Below, one piece after another: positions 1 through 9,489 of a DNA stretch of 64,000 nt. Under the pieces are notes generated by a model. It was not told the origin of the DNA. It saw nothing but the letters and a program-made list of their open reading frames with translations, and did not search any database. The first letter of the stretch is position 1. Each line of letters opens with the position of its first letter. The stretch is from CALBPI01 sp045110335 (GTDB lineage Bacteria; Pseudomonadota; Gammaproteobacteria; Steroidobacterales; Woeseiaceae): positions 1 through 64,000 of the forward strand of contig JBGCGB010000018.1 in assembly GCA_045110335.1 (NCBI GenBank). Reading direction: 5' to 3'. The position numbers were made by a program, and so were the translations under genes.

Positions 1-44
1 CTTATGGATTGATGTTCATAAGCGCATGTCGAAGGAGTCCTGTT

Positions 45-407
45 ATGGCTGACTACCCCGAATCACTGGACGCAATGTTAGCGGCCTGGAATGAACCGGA
101 TCCCGCGAAAGTCCGTCCGCATCTGGAGCGTGCGCTTTTGCCGACGATTCGTTTTGTGGATCCGTCGATCGATGTGCGGGGTATTGATGGTTTCGAAGCC
201 AATGTGCATTCGGTAAAAGAACGCTTACCCGGTGCTGTCTATTCGCGGACTAGCGGTGTGGATTCGCAGCATGGTTTTTATCGCTACCACTGGGCGATCC
301 ATCAAGCGGGTGAACTCGTCGTGCCCGGGTTCGATGTGACGCACGTCGATGCGTCTGGTTTGATCAGCTTGGTGATTGGTTTCTTTGGTCCGATACCCGA
401 GCTTTGA
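45..407 (+). CDS. NTF2/SnoaL-like small protein
   Basis: This 120-residue protein is soluble, with no signal peptide or membrane segment. The pattern fits the nuclear-transport-factor-2/SnoaL-like fold: an N-terminal helix with W (AAWNEPDP), a short strand with FVDPS, a G-x-x-x-F helix (GIDGFEANV), then YRYHWAI and a closing strand ending in GFFGP. Family members are cone-shaped small-ligand-binding or isomerase-like proteins, but no catalytic residues can be assigned here. The start was chosen at 45 because GAAGGAG lies 7 nt upstream; an earlier in-frame ATG at 9 has no such site. The gene stands alone and its natural substrate is unknown. Confidence 0.75.
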   Translation: MADYPESLDAMLAAWNEPDPAKVRPHLERALLPTIRFVDPSIDVRGIDGFEANVHSVKERLPGAVYSRTSGVDSQHGFYRYHWAIHQAGELVVPGFDVTHVDASGLISLVIGFFGPIPEL

Positions 408-467
408 GTGGCTGCTGCCGGACGGTGACTTTCGTATCGGCTGGGCAATTCTAAGCGGGTACTCTTG

Positions 468-800
468 CTACGTGGCCTTGTGGGCAGCGTGTCCCGAAGA
501 TCGCTGTCGTCCCGTTTTTCGTTGACGGCTTTCAATGATTGCGGCGGCAAGGATGAGCATCCACGGCGCTAGCGCCAGTGGCGCTTCAACCATGCCCGAT
601 TGGTTGACGTTACCGAAAGCCTGGCCAATTGGTAGCAACAAGAGACCGGTGCCGGTAAGTACCAAGCTGATTGGTGTCGTGCCGGATATGATCGTTACTC
701 TTTGTTGACCGATTGCCGCCAGCGTACCGATGACGATACCGGTCAGTCCGAGCCCGATGCACGTCCAACTGATCCATCCGAATGAAAAAGTTACTAACAT
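468..800 (-). CDS. Small multi-pass membrane protein, unknown function
   Basis: This is a 110-residue hydrophobic protein with about four predicted transmembrane stretches: starting near LVTFSFGW, around VTIISGTTPISLVL, LLLLPIGQAF, and APWMLILAAAII. It ends in a short basic tail (ESRQRKTGRQR). The start at 800 has GAGGAAAAC immediately upstream; a longer reading from 866 lacks this and would add a non-hydrophobic leader. I recognise no family. It is convergent with the NTF2-like gene and lies downstream of the DhaL-DegV gene on the same strand, about 110 bp away. Confidence 0.6.
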   Translation of the reverse strand: MLVTFSFGWISWTCIGLGLTGIVIGTLAAIGQQRVTIISGTTPISLVLTGTGLLLLPIGQAFGNVNQSGMVEAPLALAPWMLILAAAIIESRQRKTGRQRSSGHAAHKAT

Positions 801-908
801 GTTTTCCTCGTTTTTATTCCGACGATGATAGTTGGAAAACTGAAAACCCTGTAACGACCATAGCATAGTGATTACGCAAGCCTTGTGGCTTGCCGACGAG
901 ACCTGGGG

Positions 909-2696
909 TCACGTAATCGCCAGCAGTCCCACAACGATTAAACCGGGCCCACCATGCACGCCGAATGCCGAGCAGACATCAGTGCAATAACTATCTTGCA
1001 CGTTAGGCAAAGCATCGAGTAACAACCGTTGCAGTTCCAGTGCATCGGGTTCGCAATTGGCATGGCCAACCGCCAACCTGAAAGTTTGCGTGGTATCGAT
1101 TTGTTTCTGAATGTAGCGGACAAATTTCGGTAGTCGCCCATTGCGACCCAGGATCATGCCGCCGGAAGACACAGAGCCATCTGGTTTGGTACGGAGTACC
1201 GGATTGATATTGAACCAGTCAGCAATCATCTTTCGCGAAGCGGGGACACGGCCACCACGAACGGCGTAAGTGAGGTCTTTGACCAGTGCCATCGTTTGTG
1301 TGTTATCCACGGCTTTGTCGACAGCGGCTTTGATCGTATCCACATCATCACCTTGTTGCGCCATCTCGGCCGCCATGCGAACGATGAGTCCCTGGCCCAG
1401 TGAAGCATTCTTCGAATCGATCACATGCATCGTGCCGTTTGCGGCAACCCGCGCTGCGGCAGTTCTGGCAGCATTTGTCGTGCCGCTAACCTTTTCCGAC
1501 AAACTGATCGCGAGCACATCATCAAAATGACTCGCGAGAAACTGGTATTGGCGTCGAAAGTCGCCCGGTGACGGTTGGGACGTGGTCGGGTGGTTCGGGT
1601 TGCTGGCCAGCAAATCAAAAAATTCTTTTTGACTGATGCTGAGTTTATCCATGAAGCCCTGCTCACCAAACTGTACGCGTAACGGCACCATATGAATGTC
1701 GAGCGCTTCCATGTCTTCGTCAGTGATATCCGCGGCGCTATCGGTAATGATCGCGACCTTCTGGGTATTGGTGTGCGTCGTGTGTTGTTGCTTTTGCATA
1801 TCGTCGGCTTTCTCACCGCTCAACGCGCCGTACGATCGGGCCAACGCGAATACCTGTTCGGGTTCGTTCACATGGATATGCACTTTCGCTTTGTAACGCG
1901 AGCCTGCCAGCACCAAACTGCCACCCAGTTGCGATAGCTTTTCGCGAAGCTTTCGCCGGTCGATATCATCACCGGTGATGATGCACTCGGTACAAAAACG
2001 ATATTCCAGATCGACTTCATCGCCGGCCATTGGGGCGTCGGGCAGGTCTTCCGGCAAATCGATTTGATCAATGGTTTCGCCGTCTTTAACGTAGGCGAGC
2101 ATGCCTTCAATCATGTGCACGAAACCTTTGGCACCCGCATCGACGACATTGGCCTTACGTAGTTCGGCCAGTTGCGAGGTCGTCGCAGTCAGTGCTTTAT
2201 TGGCAGCGCCTAAGCCGTCGGTCAATAGCGTTGGAAAATCAATATTCCCCGGTTGTTTGACACGGTCGACCAGATGATCAGCAAACGCATCAATGACGGA
2301 TAAGATGGTGCCTTCGCGAGGTTCAGATAAGGCATCCCGCGCATAAGCGCTGCCCGACAGAATGGCATCGCAAAACGACTGCGCGCTGAACTTGGTGAGT
2401 TCGGCGGCTTTGTCGCTGACGCCCTGAAAGAATTGCGCCATGATGGCGCCGGAGTTTCCGCGTGCGCCGTCCAGAAGGGCGTCTGCCGCTCTGGCAAGCA
2501 GTTTGTGCAGTGGCAGTTTGTCGTCTTTTTGCAGGACCTGACCCATCGCGCCCATTGTCAATGCGAGGTTTGTGCCGGTATCGCCGTCGGCGACCGGAAA
2601 CACATTAATCCTGTTCAAACCTTCCTGACTTTTGATGACTCGCTGCACACCATTACGTAATGCAAGGCGCATCGATTCACCGTCGAGATATTGCAT
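909..2696 (-). CDS. FakA-FakB-like fusion (DhaL + DegV domains)
   Basis: This 595-residue protein joins two halves that form the fatty acid kinase of Firmicutes. Residues 1-205 are a DhaL (Dak2) nucleotide-binding domain with the Mg-binding motif NVFPVADGDTGTN (31-43) and GARGNSG (78-83). Residues 230-290 match the FakA middle domain, including a conserved HxH (KVHIHVN, H273 and H275). Residues 312-595 are a full DegV/FakB fatty-acid-binding fold (AIITDSAADI, TTSQPSPGDF at 371-380, SGTTNAA at 404-410). In Fak systems, FakB presents a bound fatty acid to FakA for phosphorylation to acyl phosphate. Here the FakB half replaces the usual FakA C-terminal domain. The kinase role is inferred from domain content; the substrate is unknown. 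The gene follows exeA-gspB on the same strand. Confidence 0.85.
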   Translation of the reverse strand: MQYLDGESMRLALRNGVQRVIKSQEGLNRINVFPVADGDTGTNLALTMGAMGQVLQKDDKLPLHKLLARAADALLDGARGNSGAIMAQFFQGVSDKAAELTKFSAQSFCDAILSGSAYARDALSEPREGTILSVIDAFADHLVDRVKQPGNIDFPTLLTDGLGAANKALTATTSQLAELRKANVVDAGAKGFVHMIEGMLAYVKDGETIDQIDLPEDLPDAPMAGDEVDLEYRFCTECIITGDDIDRRKLREKLSQLGGSLVLAGSRYKAKVHIHVNEPEQVFALARSYGALSGEKADDMQKQQHTTHTNTQKVAIITDSAADITDEDMEALDIHMVPLRVQFGEQGFMDKLSISQKEFFDLLASNPNHPTTSQPSPGDFRRQYQFLASHFDDVLAISLSEKVSGTTNAARTAAARVAANGTMHVIDSKNASLGQGLIVRMAAEMAQQGDDVDTIKAAVDKAVDNTQTMALVKDLTYAVRGGRVPASRKMIADWFNINPVLRTKPDGSVSSGGMILGRNGRLPKFVRYIQKQIDTTQTFRLAVGHANCEPDALELQRLLLDALPNVQDSYCTDVCSAFGVHGGPGLIVVGLLAIT

Positions 2697-2734
2697 ATCT
2701 TTCCCTCTAATGACGGCGAACCGCCTCGACCGAT

Positions 2735-3451
2735 CTATGGCATCAATTGGAATCGCGACGAGCGATATTCCAGGACGACGCCTTGCCGGTTTATTTCGAT
2801 GACCGTCGGGCCTGCTTGTAAGCGACTGCCTTCGGTTACCTTCTGTCCGTTGATAAACCCAAAACGGGCAGAAGGCTGTTCACTATACACGTGTAACTCT
2901 AGGGTGAGTTTGTCGAGTTGCCAGTCGTCAGCGGCCTGTACCGGGTCGTACAATGGCGCGCTGATGGTCGTTTCCGAAACTTGCTGCAGCGCAACACCTT
3001 GACCGTTGTTCGACGAAGCCTTCGGTGGTTCTGTTTTCGGCGTTGAATCAGTTGTTGCTTCCGATTGTAGCGATCGGACAGTTCGGCCGGTTTCGATGGG
3101 TGCATCAATGATCGGATTCTCGCGCGCAGCACGGGTATCGTTGATGGTTTCGGCCAGCAATGACCGCACTTCGGTGCCGACGCTGGCGGGTCCTTCATCG
3201 ACGACTGGCGGCGCTTCTGTGAGCCGCGTTTGTTGCGGAGATGTTCGGGTTGGTGCAGCCGGATTACCGCGGGAACCCGCTAACACCCAAATCAAGATCG
3301 CCATGTTAATGATCAACAGCGCGACGACGGGCCAAACCCAGCGCGGGACTCTTGAGGGTTCCGTTGTAGGCTGGCTGCGTGCGACATCCGGCGCGCGTCG
3401 CTCACTGTGCTCATGATCTGATTTTCGTAAGGCATCCAGAATCAGCGACAT
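2735..3451 (-). CDS. gspB: Type II secretion GspB/ExeB-like protein
   Basis: This 238-residue protein opens with MSLILDALRKSD, the hallmark N-terminus of GspB/ExeB. A single transmembrane helix follows (VWPVVALLIINMAILIWVLAG, roughly residues 38-59), then a proline/threonine-rich periplasmic linker and a C-terminal T2SSB domain (LELHVYSEQPSARFGFINGQ ... GVVLEYRSSRFQL). GspB works with GspA/ExeA to move or multimerise the GspD secretin across the peptidoglycan. The gene lies 109 bp downstream of exeA on the same strand, the expected pairing. The other gsp genes are not in this window. Confidence 0.88.
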   Translation of the reverse strand: MSLILDALRKSDHEHSERRAPDVARSQPTTEPSRVPRWVWPVVALLIINMAILIWVLAGSRGNPAAPTRTSPQQTRLTEAPPVVDEGPASVGTEVRSLLAETINDTRAARENPIIDAPIETGRTVRSLQSEATTDSTPKTEPPKASSNNGQGVALQQVSETTISAPLYDPVQAADDWQLDKLTLELHVYSEQPSARFGFINGQKVTEGSRLQAGPTVIEINRQGVVLEYRSSRFQLMP

Positions 3452-3560
3452 GGCGTAGTCCCCAAGTCGAAGTGAGCTCTTCGTATCAGCGAACCAGTCG
3501 TTGATGGCAATAGGTGCCGTGCGCAGCAGAGCGCTGGTAAAGACAAATCATGTATGAACA

Positions 3561-5249
3561 TCACATTGTCTCCGTTGGCATTGCCATCATCGTCGACGCT
3601 GTGCGTTTGAGGCTTGGGACATCTTTGAGTCCCAAATCTGCATTGATCATCATTTGTGTACGCTGGCCTGCAAGGCCATCAATTTTCAGACGTCTTGAAC
3701 GCTGATAGGCGCGAACGGCTGCTTCTAATGTTGCATCAAACAACGCGGAATCCGCCGGTGAAATGATATCGCCAGTGATAGCGGTCAGACTTTGCCGCAG
3801 CCACAATACCCCAACGCCTTGCATACCGCGGCGTAGGCTTTGCAGTTCATTGTTCGGTGGTCGCCACAACAACAAATACTCGCCAAACCAGAAACGACTG
3901 AGCGCACCGGCGTCAATCGTAAGCTCGGCATCACCAGCTACCAGCGTCAACGACTGTGACAGCGCAGACTTCAATACCACTTGATGCGCTTCTCCACGTT
4001 CGTCGCGCAGGGTAATGATTGCCGGCTTGTCTAGCATGAGCAGTTCCGCTAACGAGCTTCGCTCGGCGACGCATTGAAGCTCCATAGCGCGTGCCTGTTC
4101 GCAGGCGCCTCGTGTACCGGTGTTGAAAGGTTGTTGCCACAGCGAAAACAGGGTCTTGAATGCTTCGCTGTTGCCTGTCCGGTTGCGATGTTCAGCCAAC
4201 CAATCATCTAGCGATGGCAGTGCTGACACTTCTGCGACAGCGATCGTCGTCGGCGCAACATCGGGTACCGTTTTGGGTGCGCTAGTCCGCTCAATTGGAG
4301 CAATAACTTCGGCCACCGGACTCTCGTCGCGAGTACCGGATTGGCGCCACACGATAATACTGGTAATGACCAGCATGATGGCGGCCGCAAGACTGGTTAA
4401 CCAAAATGGCCAGTTAACTTTCGACCCGATCTGTCCGGCTTGTTGGCCAAAGACTTCAATCGCTGCGGCGTCGACGAGTTTTCGATCGACATGCGTGGAT
4501 TCGCGACTCCAGGCGCCGAGCAAGGCCCGATCGGTGATCAGATTCATCAAGCGGGGGATGCCGCTAGCAAGTTGGTGGATACGTTTTTTCGCGCCTTTGT
4601 TGAGAATGGGCCGCAGCGCGCCCGCGACCGCAAGCCTATGCTCCAGATACTCGGCAGCTTCGCCCGGATTGAGTGGCAAAAGGTGATAGCGCGCAGTCAC
4701 ACGTTGTGCCAGTTGCCGGAGATCGTTGCGTGCCAATAGTTCGCGCAACTCGGGCTGGCCAATCAGAACGATTTGCAGCAATTTGTTGCGGGTGGTTTCC
4801 AGGTTGGTCAGAAGGCGAATCTGTTCCAGCACTTCGGCCGAGAGATTTTGTGCTTCGTCGACAACAGCAATGGTACGACGGCCCTGGCTGTGCGCATCCA
4901 GTAGATATTGGTTGAGTGCTTCGGTCAGCGCCAGCGTGCTTTGACTGTCGTCCGGCATCGTTATGCCGAGCTCACTGATGATGGCGGTTAGGAACTCGAT
5001 GGCGGTGAGCTCGGGATTGAGCACCAGCGCGACATCGGCTTCTTCGGGCATCTTCTGTAACAGGCTTCTGACCAGCGTCGTCTTGCCGGTGCCGACCTCA
5101 CCCGTGAGGACAATAAATCCATCGCTTTCGGTCACACCGTAGATCAAATGAGCAAGCGCCTCGGCATGCCGCTCGCTCATAAAGAGATAGCGCGGGTCGG
5201 GCGTGATGGTGAACGGTCGCTCGTGCAGACCAAAAAAGTCGAGATACAT
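3561..5249 (-). CDS. exeA: GspA/ExeA AAA ATPase with peptidoglycan-binding domain
   Basis: This 562-residue protein begins MYLDFFGLHERPFTITPDP, typical of ExeA/GspA. Walker A is GEVGTGKTT (50-58) and Walker B is IAVVDEAQN. A transmembrane segment (FWLTSLAAAIMLVITSIIVW) splits the cytoplasmic AAA domain from a periplasmic part that ends in a PG_binding_1 domain (VRAYQRSRRLKIDGLAGQRTQ). ExeA hydrolyses ATP and binds peptidoglycan to help place the type II secretin. It is the first gene of an exeA-gspB pair. Confidence 0.9.
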   Translation of the reverse strand: MYLDFFGLHERPFTITPDPRYLFMSERHAEALAHLIYGVTESDGFIVLTGEVGTGKTTLVRSLLQKMPEEADVALVLNPELTAIEFLTAIISELGITMPDDSQSTLALTEALNQYLLDAHSQGRRTIAVVDEAQNLSAEVLEQIRLLTNLETTRNKLLQIVLIGQPELRELLARNDLRQLAQRVTARYHLLPLNPGEAAEYLEHRLAVAGALRPILNKGAKKRIHQLASGIPRLMNLITDRALLGAWSRESTHVDRKLVDAAAIEVFGQQAGQIGSKVNWPFWLTSLAAAIMLVITSIIVWRQSGTRDESPVAEVIAPIERTSAPKTVPDVAPTTIAVAEVSALPSLDDWLAEHRNRTGNSEAFKTLFSLWQQPFNTGTRGACEQARAMELQCVAERSSLAELLMLDKPAIITLRDERGEAHQVVLKSALSQSLTLVAGDAELTIDAGALSRFWFGEYLLLWRPPNNELQSLRRGMQGVGVLWLRQSLTAITGDIISPADSALFDATLEAAVRAYQRSRRLKIDGLAGQRTQMMINADLGLKDVPSLKRTASTMMAMPTETM

Positions 5250-5326
5250 AGTCGATAGTCTACCTGTGCTTGGCGGTGTCTAGAAAGCCATCACAGCGCT
5301 GACACTCCGGTTTTTGATCGAATTGG

Positions 5327-6514
5327 CTACTTTTCGCGCTTCAACGTGCTCGCCGATTGCAGCGCGGAACTGCCGAGGTGGCTAAAACGCTCGCGAACAG
5401 CATCGACCGTCTTATCCATTCTGCCGGTGTCCATCGTGGCTTCCTCGCGAAACAGATCCAGCTGCGTATCCGCCGTCAACTTGTTGCCCCCAACGCCCAG
5501 CAGACGAACGGCGGAATCGGGTTGTTCGCGTCGCCAATCATCCAACAATTGAACGGTTTCCTGATAGAGCCGCTTGGTCACATTAGTGGGCGGCGAAACC
5601 GTGCATTGGCGCGTAACGGTGACAAAGTCACTACGCCGTATTTTCAATTGGACAACGCCGGCGAGCAGTTGTTTCTGTCTTAACCGCGTGGCGGTCTTGT
5701 CGCAAAGCCCTAGTAGGATACGTCGCAGCCGCTCGATATCGCCGACATCATTTTCGAACGTGGTTTCTGCGCTGACTGACTTTTCATCCCGCCATGGCAC
5801 CACCGGTCTATGATCCCGTCCGAAAGCGCGTTCACGCACTTGCGCAGCATACTTGCCGAACAAACGGGTCAATGCGCGTTCGTCGGCCGATTGCAGGTCC
5901 GCTATGCGGACAATGCCACTGGCTTTTAGTCGGGTTTGCATACGCGGCCCGATGCCGGGCAAAACCGAAGCGTCAAGCGGCGCCAATCGTTCGGCCTCTG
6001 TGCCGGGCCGTACAATCGTCAGGCCATCGGGCTTATCCAGATCCGAGGCGACTTTGGCGACAAGCTTGTTAGTGGCCACACCGACCGATGCGCGCAGGCC
6101 GGTTCTTTCATGAATCAACGTTTTGATGCGTTTTGCGATATCGACTGGCCCCCCGAACAAATCACGACTGGCCGTCACATCCAGAAAAGCTTCATCAAGG
6201 GAGAGGCCTTCCACTTCCGGCGTGAACTCGCGAAACACGTTGAACACAATTTTCGAGACTTCACGATAGCGATTCAGATTGGAGCGTACGCAAATGGCCT
6301 GGGGGCAAAGTCGTAAAGCTTCACGGATCGGCATCGCGGAGCGCACGCCAAAGCGGCGGGCTTCATAGCTAGCGGCAGCGACGACCCCTCGGTTGCTGGA
6401 GCCACCGACGAGGACGGGCTTGCCCAGCAATTTAGGATCGTCATGCTGTTCAACGGAGGCAAAGAAAGCGTCCATATCCACGTGCAGCACGGAACGATGA
6501 CGCCGATCTCTCAT
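5327..6514 (-). CDS. dinB: DNA polymerase IV
   Basis: This 395-residue Y-family translesion polymerase has the catalytic motifs HVDMDAFFASVE near the N-terminus and EGLSLDEAFLDV, which carry the metal-binding acidic residues. The steric-gate F and the helix-hairpin-helix region (LPGIGPRMQTRLKASGI) are present. QLDLF near residue 355 matches the beta-clamp-binding consensus QLxLF and is followed by a nonconserved tail. It is only 6 bp downstream of ispA and is probably co-transcribed with it. I see no LexA box in the short gap. Confidence 0.95.
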   Translation of the reverse strand: MRDRRHRSVLHVDMDAFFASVEQHDDPKLLGKPVLVGGSSNRGVVAAASYEARRFGVRSAMPIREALRLCPQAICVRSNLNRYREVSKIVFNVFREFTPEVEGLSLDEAFLDVTASRDLFGGPVDIAKRIKTLIHERTGLRASVGVATNKLVAKVASDLDKPDGLTIVRPGTEAERLAPLDASVLPGIGPRMQTRLKASGIVRIADLQSADERALTRLFGKYAAQVRERAFGRDHRPVVPWRDEKSVSAETTFENDVGDIERLRRILLGLCDKTATRLRQKQLLAGVVQLKIRRSDFVTVTRQCTVSPPTNVTKRLYQETVQLLDDWRREQPDSAVRLLGVGGNKLTADTQLDLFREEATMDTGRMDKTVDAVRERFSHLGSSALQSASTLKREK

Positions 6515-6520
6515 GCGAGT

Positions 6521-7411
6521 CTAGTCGTCGCGCCGAACAATCAGGCGCGCGAGAATGCGTAGTGGTTGTGCGGCATCGCCAAAGCTGTCGAGATGCGCCA
6601 AGCCTTCATGGTAGAGCTTATCGCAGTCCGTCTTGGCCTGGTCGAGTCCGAAAATGGCGGGCCAGGTGGCTTTGTCATGCAGCACGTCGGAGCCGGCCGG
6701 CTTGCCGATCGTGTCAGTATCGCCTTCGATATCGAGAATGTCGTCACGAATCTGGAATGCCAGTCCGAGACAGCGAGAAAAGTCCTGAATCGAGCGCAAC
6801 TGGTCGATGGGCAGGTCAACAGCCATCGCCGCTGCCATCTCGCAGGCCGAGCTGATCAGTGCGCCAGTCTTTAACTCGAACATTTTCTGCAGCAGTTCGC
6901 CGGGTATTGCCTGGCCCTCGGACTCGATGTCGATCGCCTGACCGCCAGTCATACCGAGCGAGCCACAGGCGCGCGCAAGCAAATACGTCATTCTCAATTG
7001 TGCCGCAGCGCCACCCGGTGGCGGCGGTGCGCTAGCCATGATTTCGAACGCCATCGGCTGTAACGCGTCAGCGGCCAGAATTGCGGTCGCTTCGTCAAAA
7101 TGCCGATGGACAGTCGGCAATCCACGTCGAAGATCATCATCGTCCATGGCGGGTAGATCATCATGGACCAATGAAAAAGCATGGATCAGTTCGACCGCGA
7201 CAGCGGGGGCATCGAGATGGGTGGGATCAATACCCAGCATGTCGCCGGTGGCATAGACCAGCAACGGGCGGATGCGTTTGCCGCCGTTCAGCGTGGCGTA
7301 GCGCATAGCCTCGTGCAGCCGTACCGGCACAACATTGGCCAAAGGCAGCTTGGAATCCAGCAGACTATCGACGCGAGCGATATAATCCGGGATGGAGAAC
7401 TCGAATGACAT
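6521..7411 (-). CDS. ispA: Farnesyl diphosphate synthase (geranyltranstransferase)
   Basis: This 296-residue all-alpha trans-prenyltransferase condenses DMAPP/GPP with IPP to give farnesyl diphosphate. The first Asp-rich motif is DDLPAMDDDDLRRG and the second is DDILDIEGDTDTIGK, followed by KATWP. The short-chain IspA type is indicated by its length and by the insert between the aspartates of the first motif. It is divergent from the MVA genes, with 57 bp between the two start codons, so it sits directly next to the supply of its own substrates. Confidence 0.93.
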   Translation of the reverse strand: MSFEFSIPDYIARVDSLLDSKLPLANVVPVRLHEAMRYATLNGGKRIRPLLVYATGDMLGIDPTHLDAPAVAVELIHAFSLVHDDLPAMDDDDLRRGLPTVHRHFDEATAILAADALQPMAFEIMASAPPPPGGAAAQLRMTYLLARACGSLGMTGGQAIDIESEGQAIPGELLQKMFELKTGALISSACEMAAAMAVDLPIDQLRSIQDFSRCLGLAFQIRDDILDIEGDTDTIGKPAGSDVLHDKATWPAIFGLDQAKTDCDKLYHEGLAHLDSFGDAAQPLRILARLIVRRDD

Positions 7412-7468
7412 GGGTCGCAGACCTTTCTATTTAAAGCGAACGCATATTTTGCGCTCTGGGATATTTAT

Positions 7469-8473
7469 TTGACACCCTCTGACCACACAAATTCGCAGGC
7501 GACGGCTATTGCTCACCCCAATATCGCGTTGGTTAAGTACTGGGGTAAAGCTGAGTTGTCGCGTAATTTACCGGCTGTTGGATCAGTGTCGATCACGCTG
7601 GATGAATTGTCGACGACGACACGTGTCGAGGTGCTGGCACCAGGCGCCGATGACCAGTTCGCGCTGAATGGTGATGCGGAGCCTGCGATGGCCCGTCGGA
7701 GTTTCGCTTTTCTGGATCAGGTTTATGGCGCAAAACGCCCACCGTTGCGCATAGATTCCCGCAATGACTTCCCAACAGCGGCCGGGCTCGCCTCATCCGC
7801 ATCCGGATTTGCAGCATTGGTCACCGCGGCGAATGCAGCATTAAGGGGCGGGTTTGACCAACATGCACTGGCTTGCCAGGCCGGATCAGGTTCCGGGTCT
7901 GCGGCTCGCTCCTTATACGGCGGGTTTGTCCGGTTGGATAAAGCCGACGACCAACATGCCGATATCCGCGTGCGTCAGTTGCTGCCTCATGATGCGTTTC
8001 CGTTGGTTGTGCTTGTCGCGATTACCAGTGAAGCGCGCAAGACGGTCGGTTCGACCGAAGCGATGGAGCAAAGTCGCAAGACATCTCCATACTATCCGGC
8101 ATGGCTCGATAGTCATCCTGCCGACATGGCGACAGCGGAGGCGGCCATTGCCCAGCAGGATTTTTCGGCGCTGGCGCGCGTCAGCGAACACAGTTGTTTG
8201 AAGATGCATGCCGTCATGCAGGCCTCGTCGCCAGCATTGATTTACTGGAATGGCGCATCGCTGGATTGCATGCATCGTATTCGCGAGCTGCGTGGTGATG
8301 GTTATGGCGTTTTCTTTACGATCGATGCAGGCCCGCAAATCAAAGCGGTTTGCTTGCCATCGGATGCGGACGTCGTTGCCCGGGAGTTGGCCTGTATTGA
8401 TGGCGTAAAGCGCGTGTTGCGCACAAGTCTTGGCCCCGGCGCTCATTTGTCCAGTCAGGATAGCGGGTCATGA
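7469..8473 (+). CDS. mvaD: Diphosphomevalonate decarboxylase
   Basis: This 334-residue GHMP-family enzyme performs ATP-dependent decarboxylation of mevalonate 5-diphosphate to IPP. Family motifs are clear: AHPNIALVKYWGK (substrate lysine), FPTAAGLASSASGFAAL (phosphate loop), GSGSAARSLYGGFV with the catalytic arginine, and FTIDAGPQIKAV with the catalytic aspartate. The start appears to be TTG at 7469, with TGGGA about 7 nt upstream; no in-frame ATG fits before the conserved AHPNIAL. It overlaps the phosphomevalonate kinase start by 4 nt (ATGA), which indicates translational coupling. Confidence 0.93.
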   Translation: MTPSDHTNSQATAIAHPNIALVKYWGKAELSRNLPAVGSVSITLDELSTTTRVEVLAPGADDQFALNGDAEPAMARRSFAFLDQVYGAKRPPLRIDSRNDFPTAAGLASSASGFAALVTAANAALRGGFDQHALACQAGSGSGSAARSLYGGFVRLDKADDQHADIRVRQLLPHDAFPLVVLVAITSEARKTVGSTEAMEQSRKTSPYYPAWLDSHPADMATAEAAIAQQDFSALARVSEHSCLKMHAVMQASSPALIYWNGASLDCMHRIRELRGDGYGVFFTIDAGPQIKAVCLPSDADVVARELACIDGVKRVLRTSLGPGAHLSSQDSGS

Positions 8474-9471
8474 CCACGTCTTTTCGGGCGCGCGTGCCGG
8501 GCAAGCTCATGTTGGCCGGGGAATATGCTGTGCTGGCTGGTGGCACGGCGCTGCTTTGCTGCGTCGACCGTTATTGCGAGGCTACGCTCGAGCTCGCGAG
8601 CGGCCAAATGCACAGTTTGCGAACGCACGGTCATGAACCGGGCGAGTACCCTTTTCTGGTTGACGAAAAAGCCCGCGTTAGTTTCGAAAATGCCTCGGAC
8701 GCCGTCAAAATGCGGTTGCCGATCGCAGTGCTCGAAGAATTGCCGCCGCGTATGCCGATTAAGATTACGCTGGATACGTCGGCATTCTACGATGGTGATC
8801 AAAAGTTGGGTTTGGGTTCCAGTGCCGCAGCATCAGTCGCGTTGTCGTATGTCTTATGCCGTCAAAATGGCGACCCGGAGGTGCGTCGTTCGGCGCTGCG
8901 CGCGCACAAAGCATTTCAGGGGGGCAGTGGCAGTGGCGCAGATATTTATGCGGTACATAAAGGCCGTGTGGTTGGCTTTACTCGCGGTCAGAAAGGCGCC
9001 CGGATCGAGTCTCTCGAATGGCCGCAGGGATTGCATACCCGCGTCTTTCGGATGCCGCAGTCCGCGGCAACGGTGGCGCATGTGGGTCAATTCCAAACCT
9101 GGTTGGATGGGGATGAATCGGCACGTGCTTTGGTGGCCAGTGCGGCTAACGATACCGGCCGAATCATTGAAAGTTGGCGCACGGGCGAGCCAGCGGCGAT
9201 AATCGATGCATTGGCGGCTTTTACCGCTCGAATGACGGAAATTGATCTGGTCAGTGGTATCGGCTATTGGTCTGGAGGGCATCTCCCGCTTCAAGATTTG
9301 GCGGAAAATTGCCGCGTTTTGTATAAGCCATGCGGCGCCGGTGGCGGTGATGTGGGTATTGCAGTGGCGACTAACGAGTCCGCGCTCGATGCCTTTGCGG
9401 ACAAGGCTTTAAATCTGGGCGTTGAAGTCTTGGACGTCCAACTGACACATGCAGCGCCTTCCTTTGGCTAG
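8470..9471 (+). CDS. Phosphomevalonate kinase
   Basis: This 333-residue GHMP kinase converts mevalonate 5-phosphate to the diphosphate. Motif 1 is PGKLMLAGEYAVL, motif 2 is LGLGSSAAASVAL, FQGGSGSGADIYA sits where PMK enzymes carry GxGSGADVA, and motif 3 is YKPCGAGGGDVGIAV. The AGEY motif and the KPxGAGGGD form separate it from mevalonate kinase (AGEH / KLTGAGGGG). It lies between mvaD and the HMGR fusion in one operon. The PMK role is also supported by the fact that mevalonate kinase and decarboxylase are already covered by neighbours. Confidence 0.88.
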   Translation: MTTSFRARVPGKLMLAGEYAVLAGGTALLCCVDRYCEATLELASGQMHSLRTHGHEPGEYPFLVDEKARVSFENASDAVKMRLPIAVLEELPPRMPIKITLDTSAFYDGDQKLGLGSSAAASVALSYVLCRQNGDPEVRRSALRAHKAFQGGSGSGADIYAVHKGRVVGFTRGQKGARIESLEWPQGLHTRVFRMPQSAATVAHVGQFQTWLDGDESARALVASAANDTGRIIESWRTGEPAAIIDALAAFTARMTEIDLVSGIGYWSGGHLPLQDLAENCRVLYKPCGAGGGDVGIAVATNESALDAFADKALNLGVEVLDVQLTHAAPSFG

Positions 9472-9489
9472 CGGGACAGGAACGTATTT

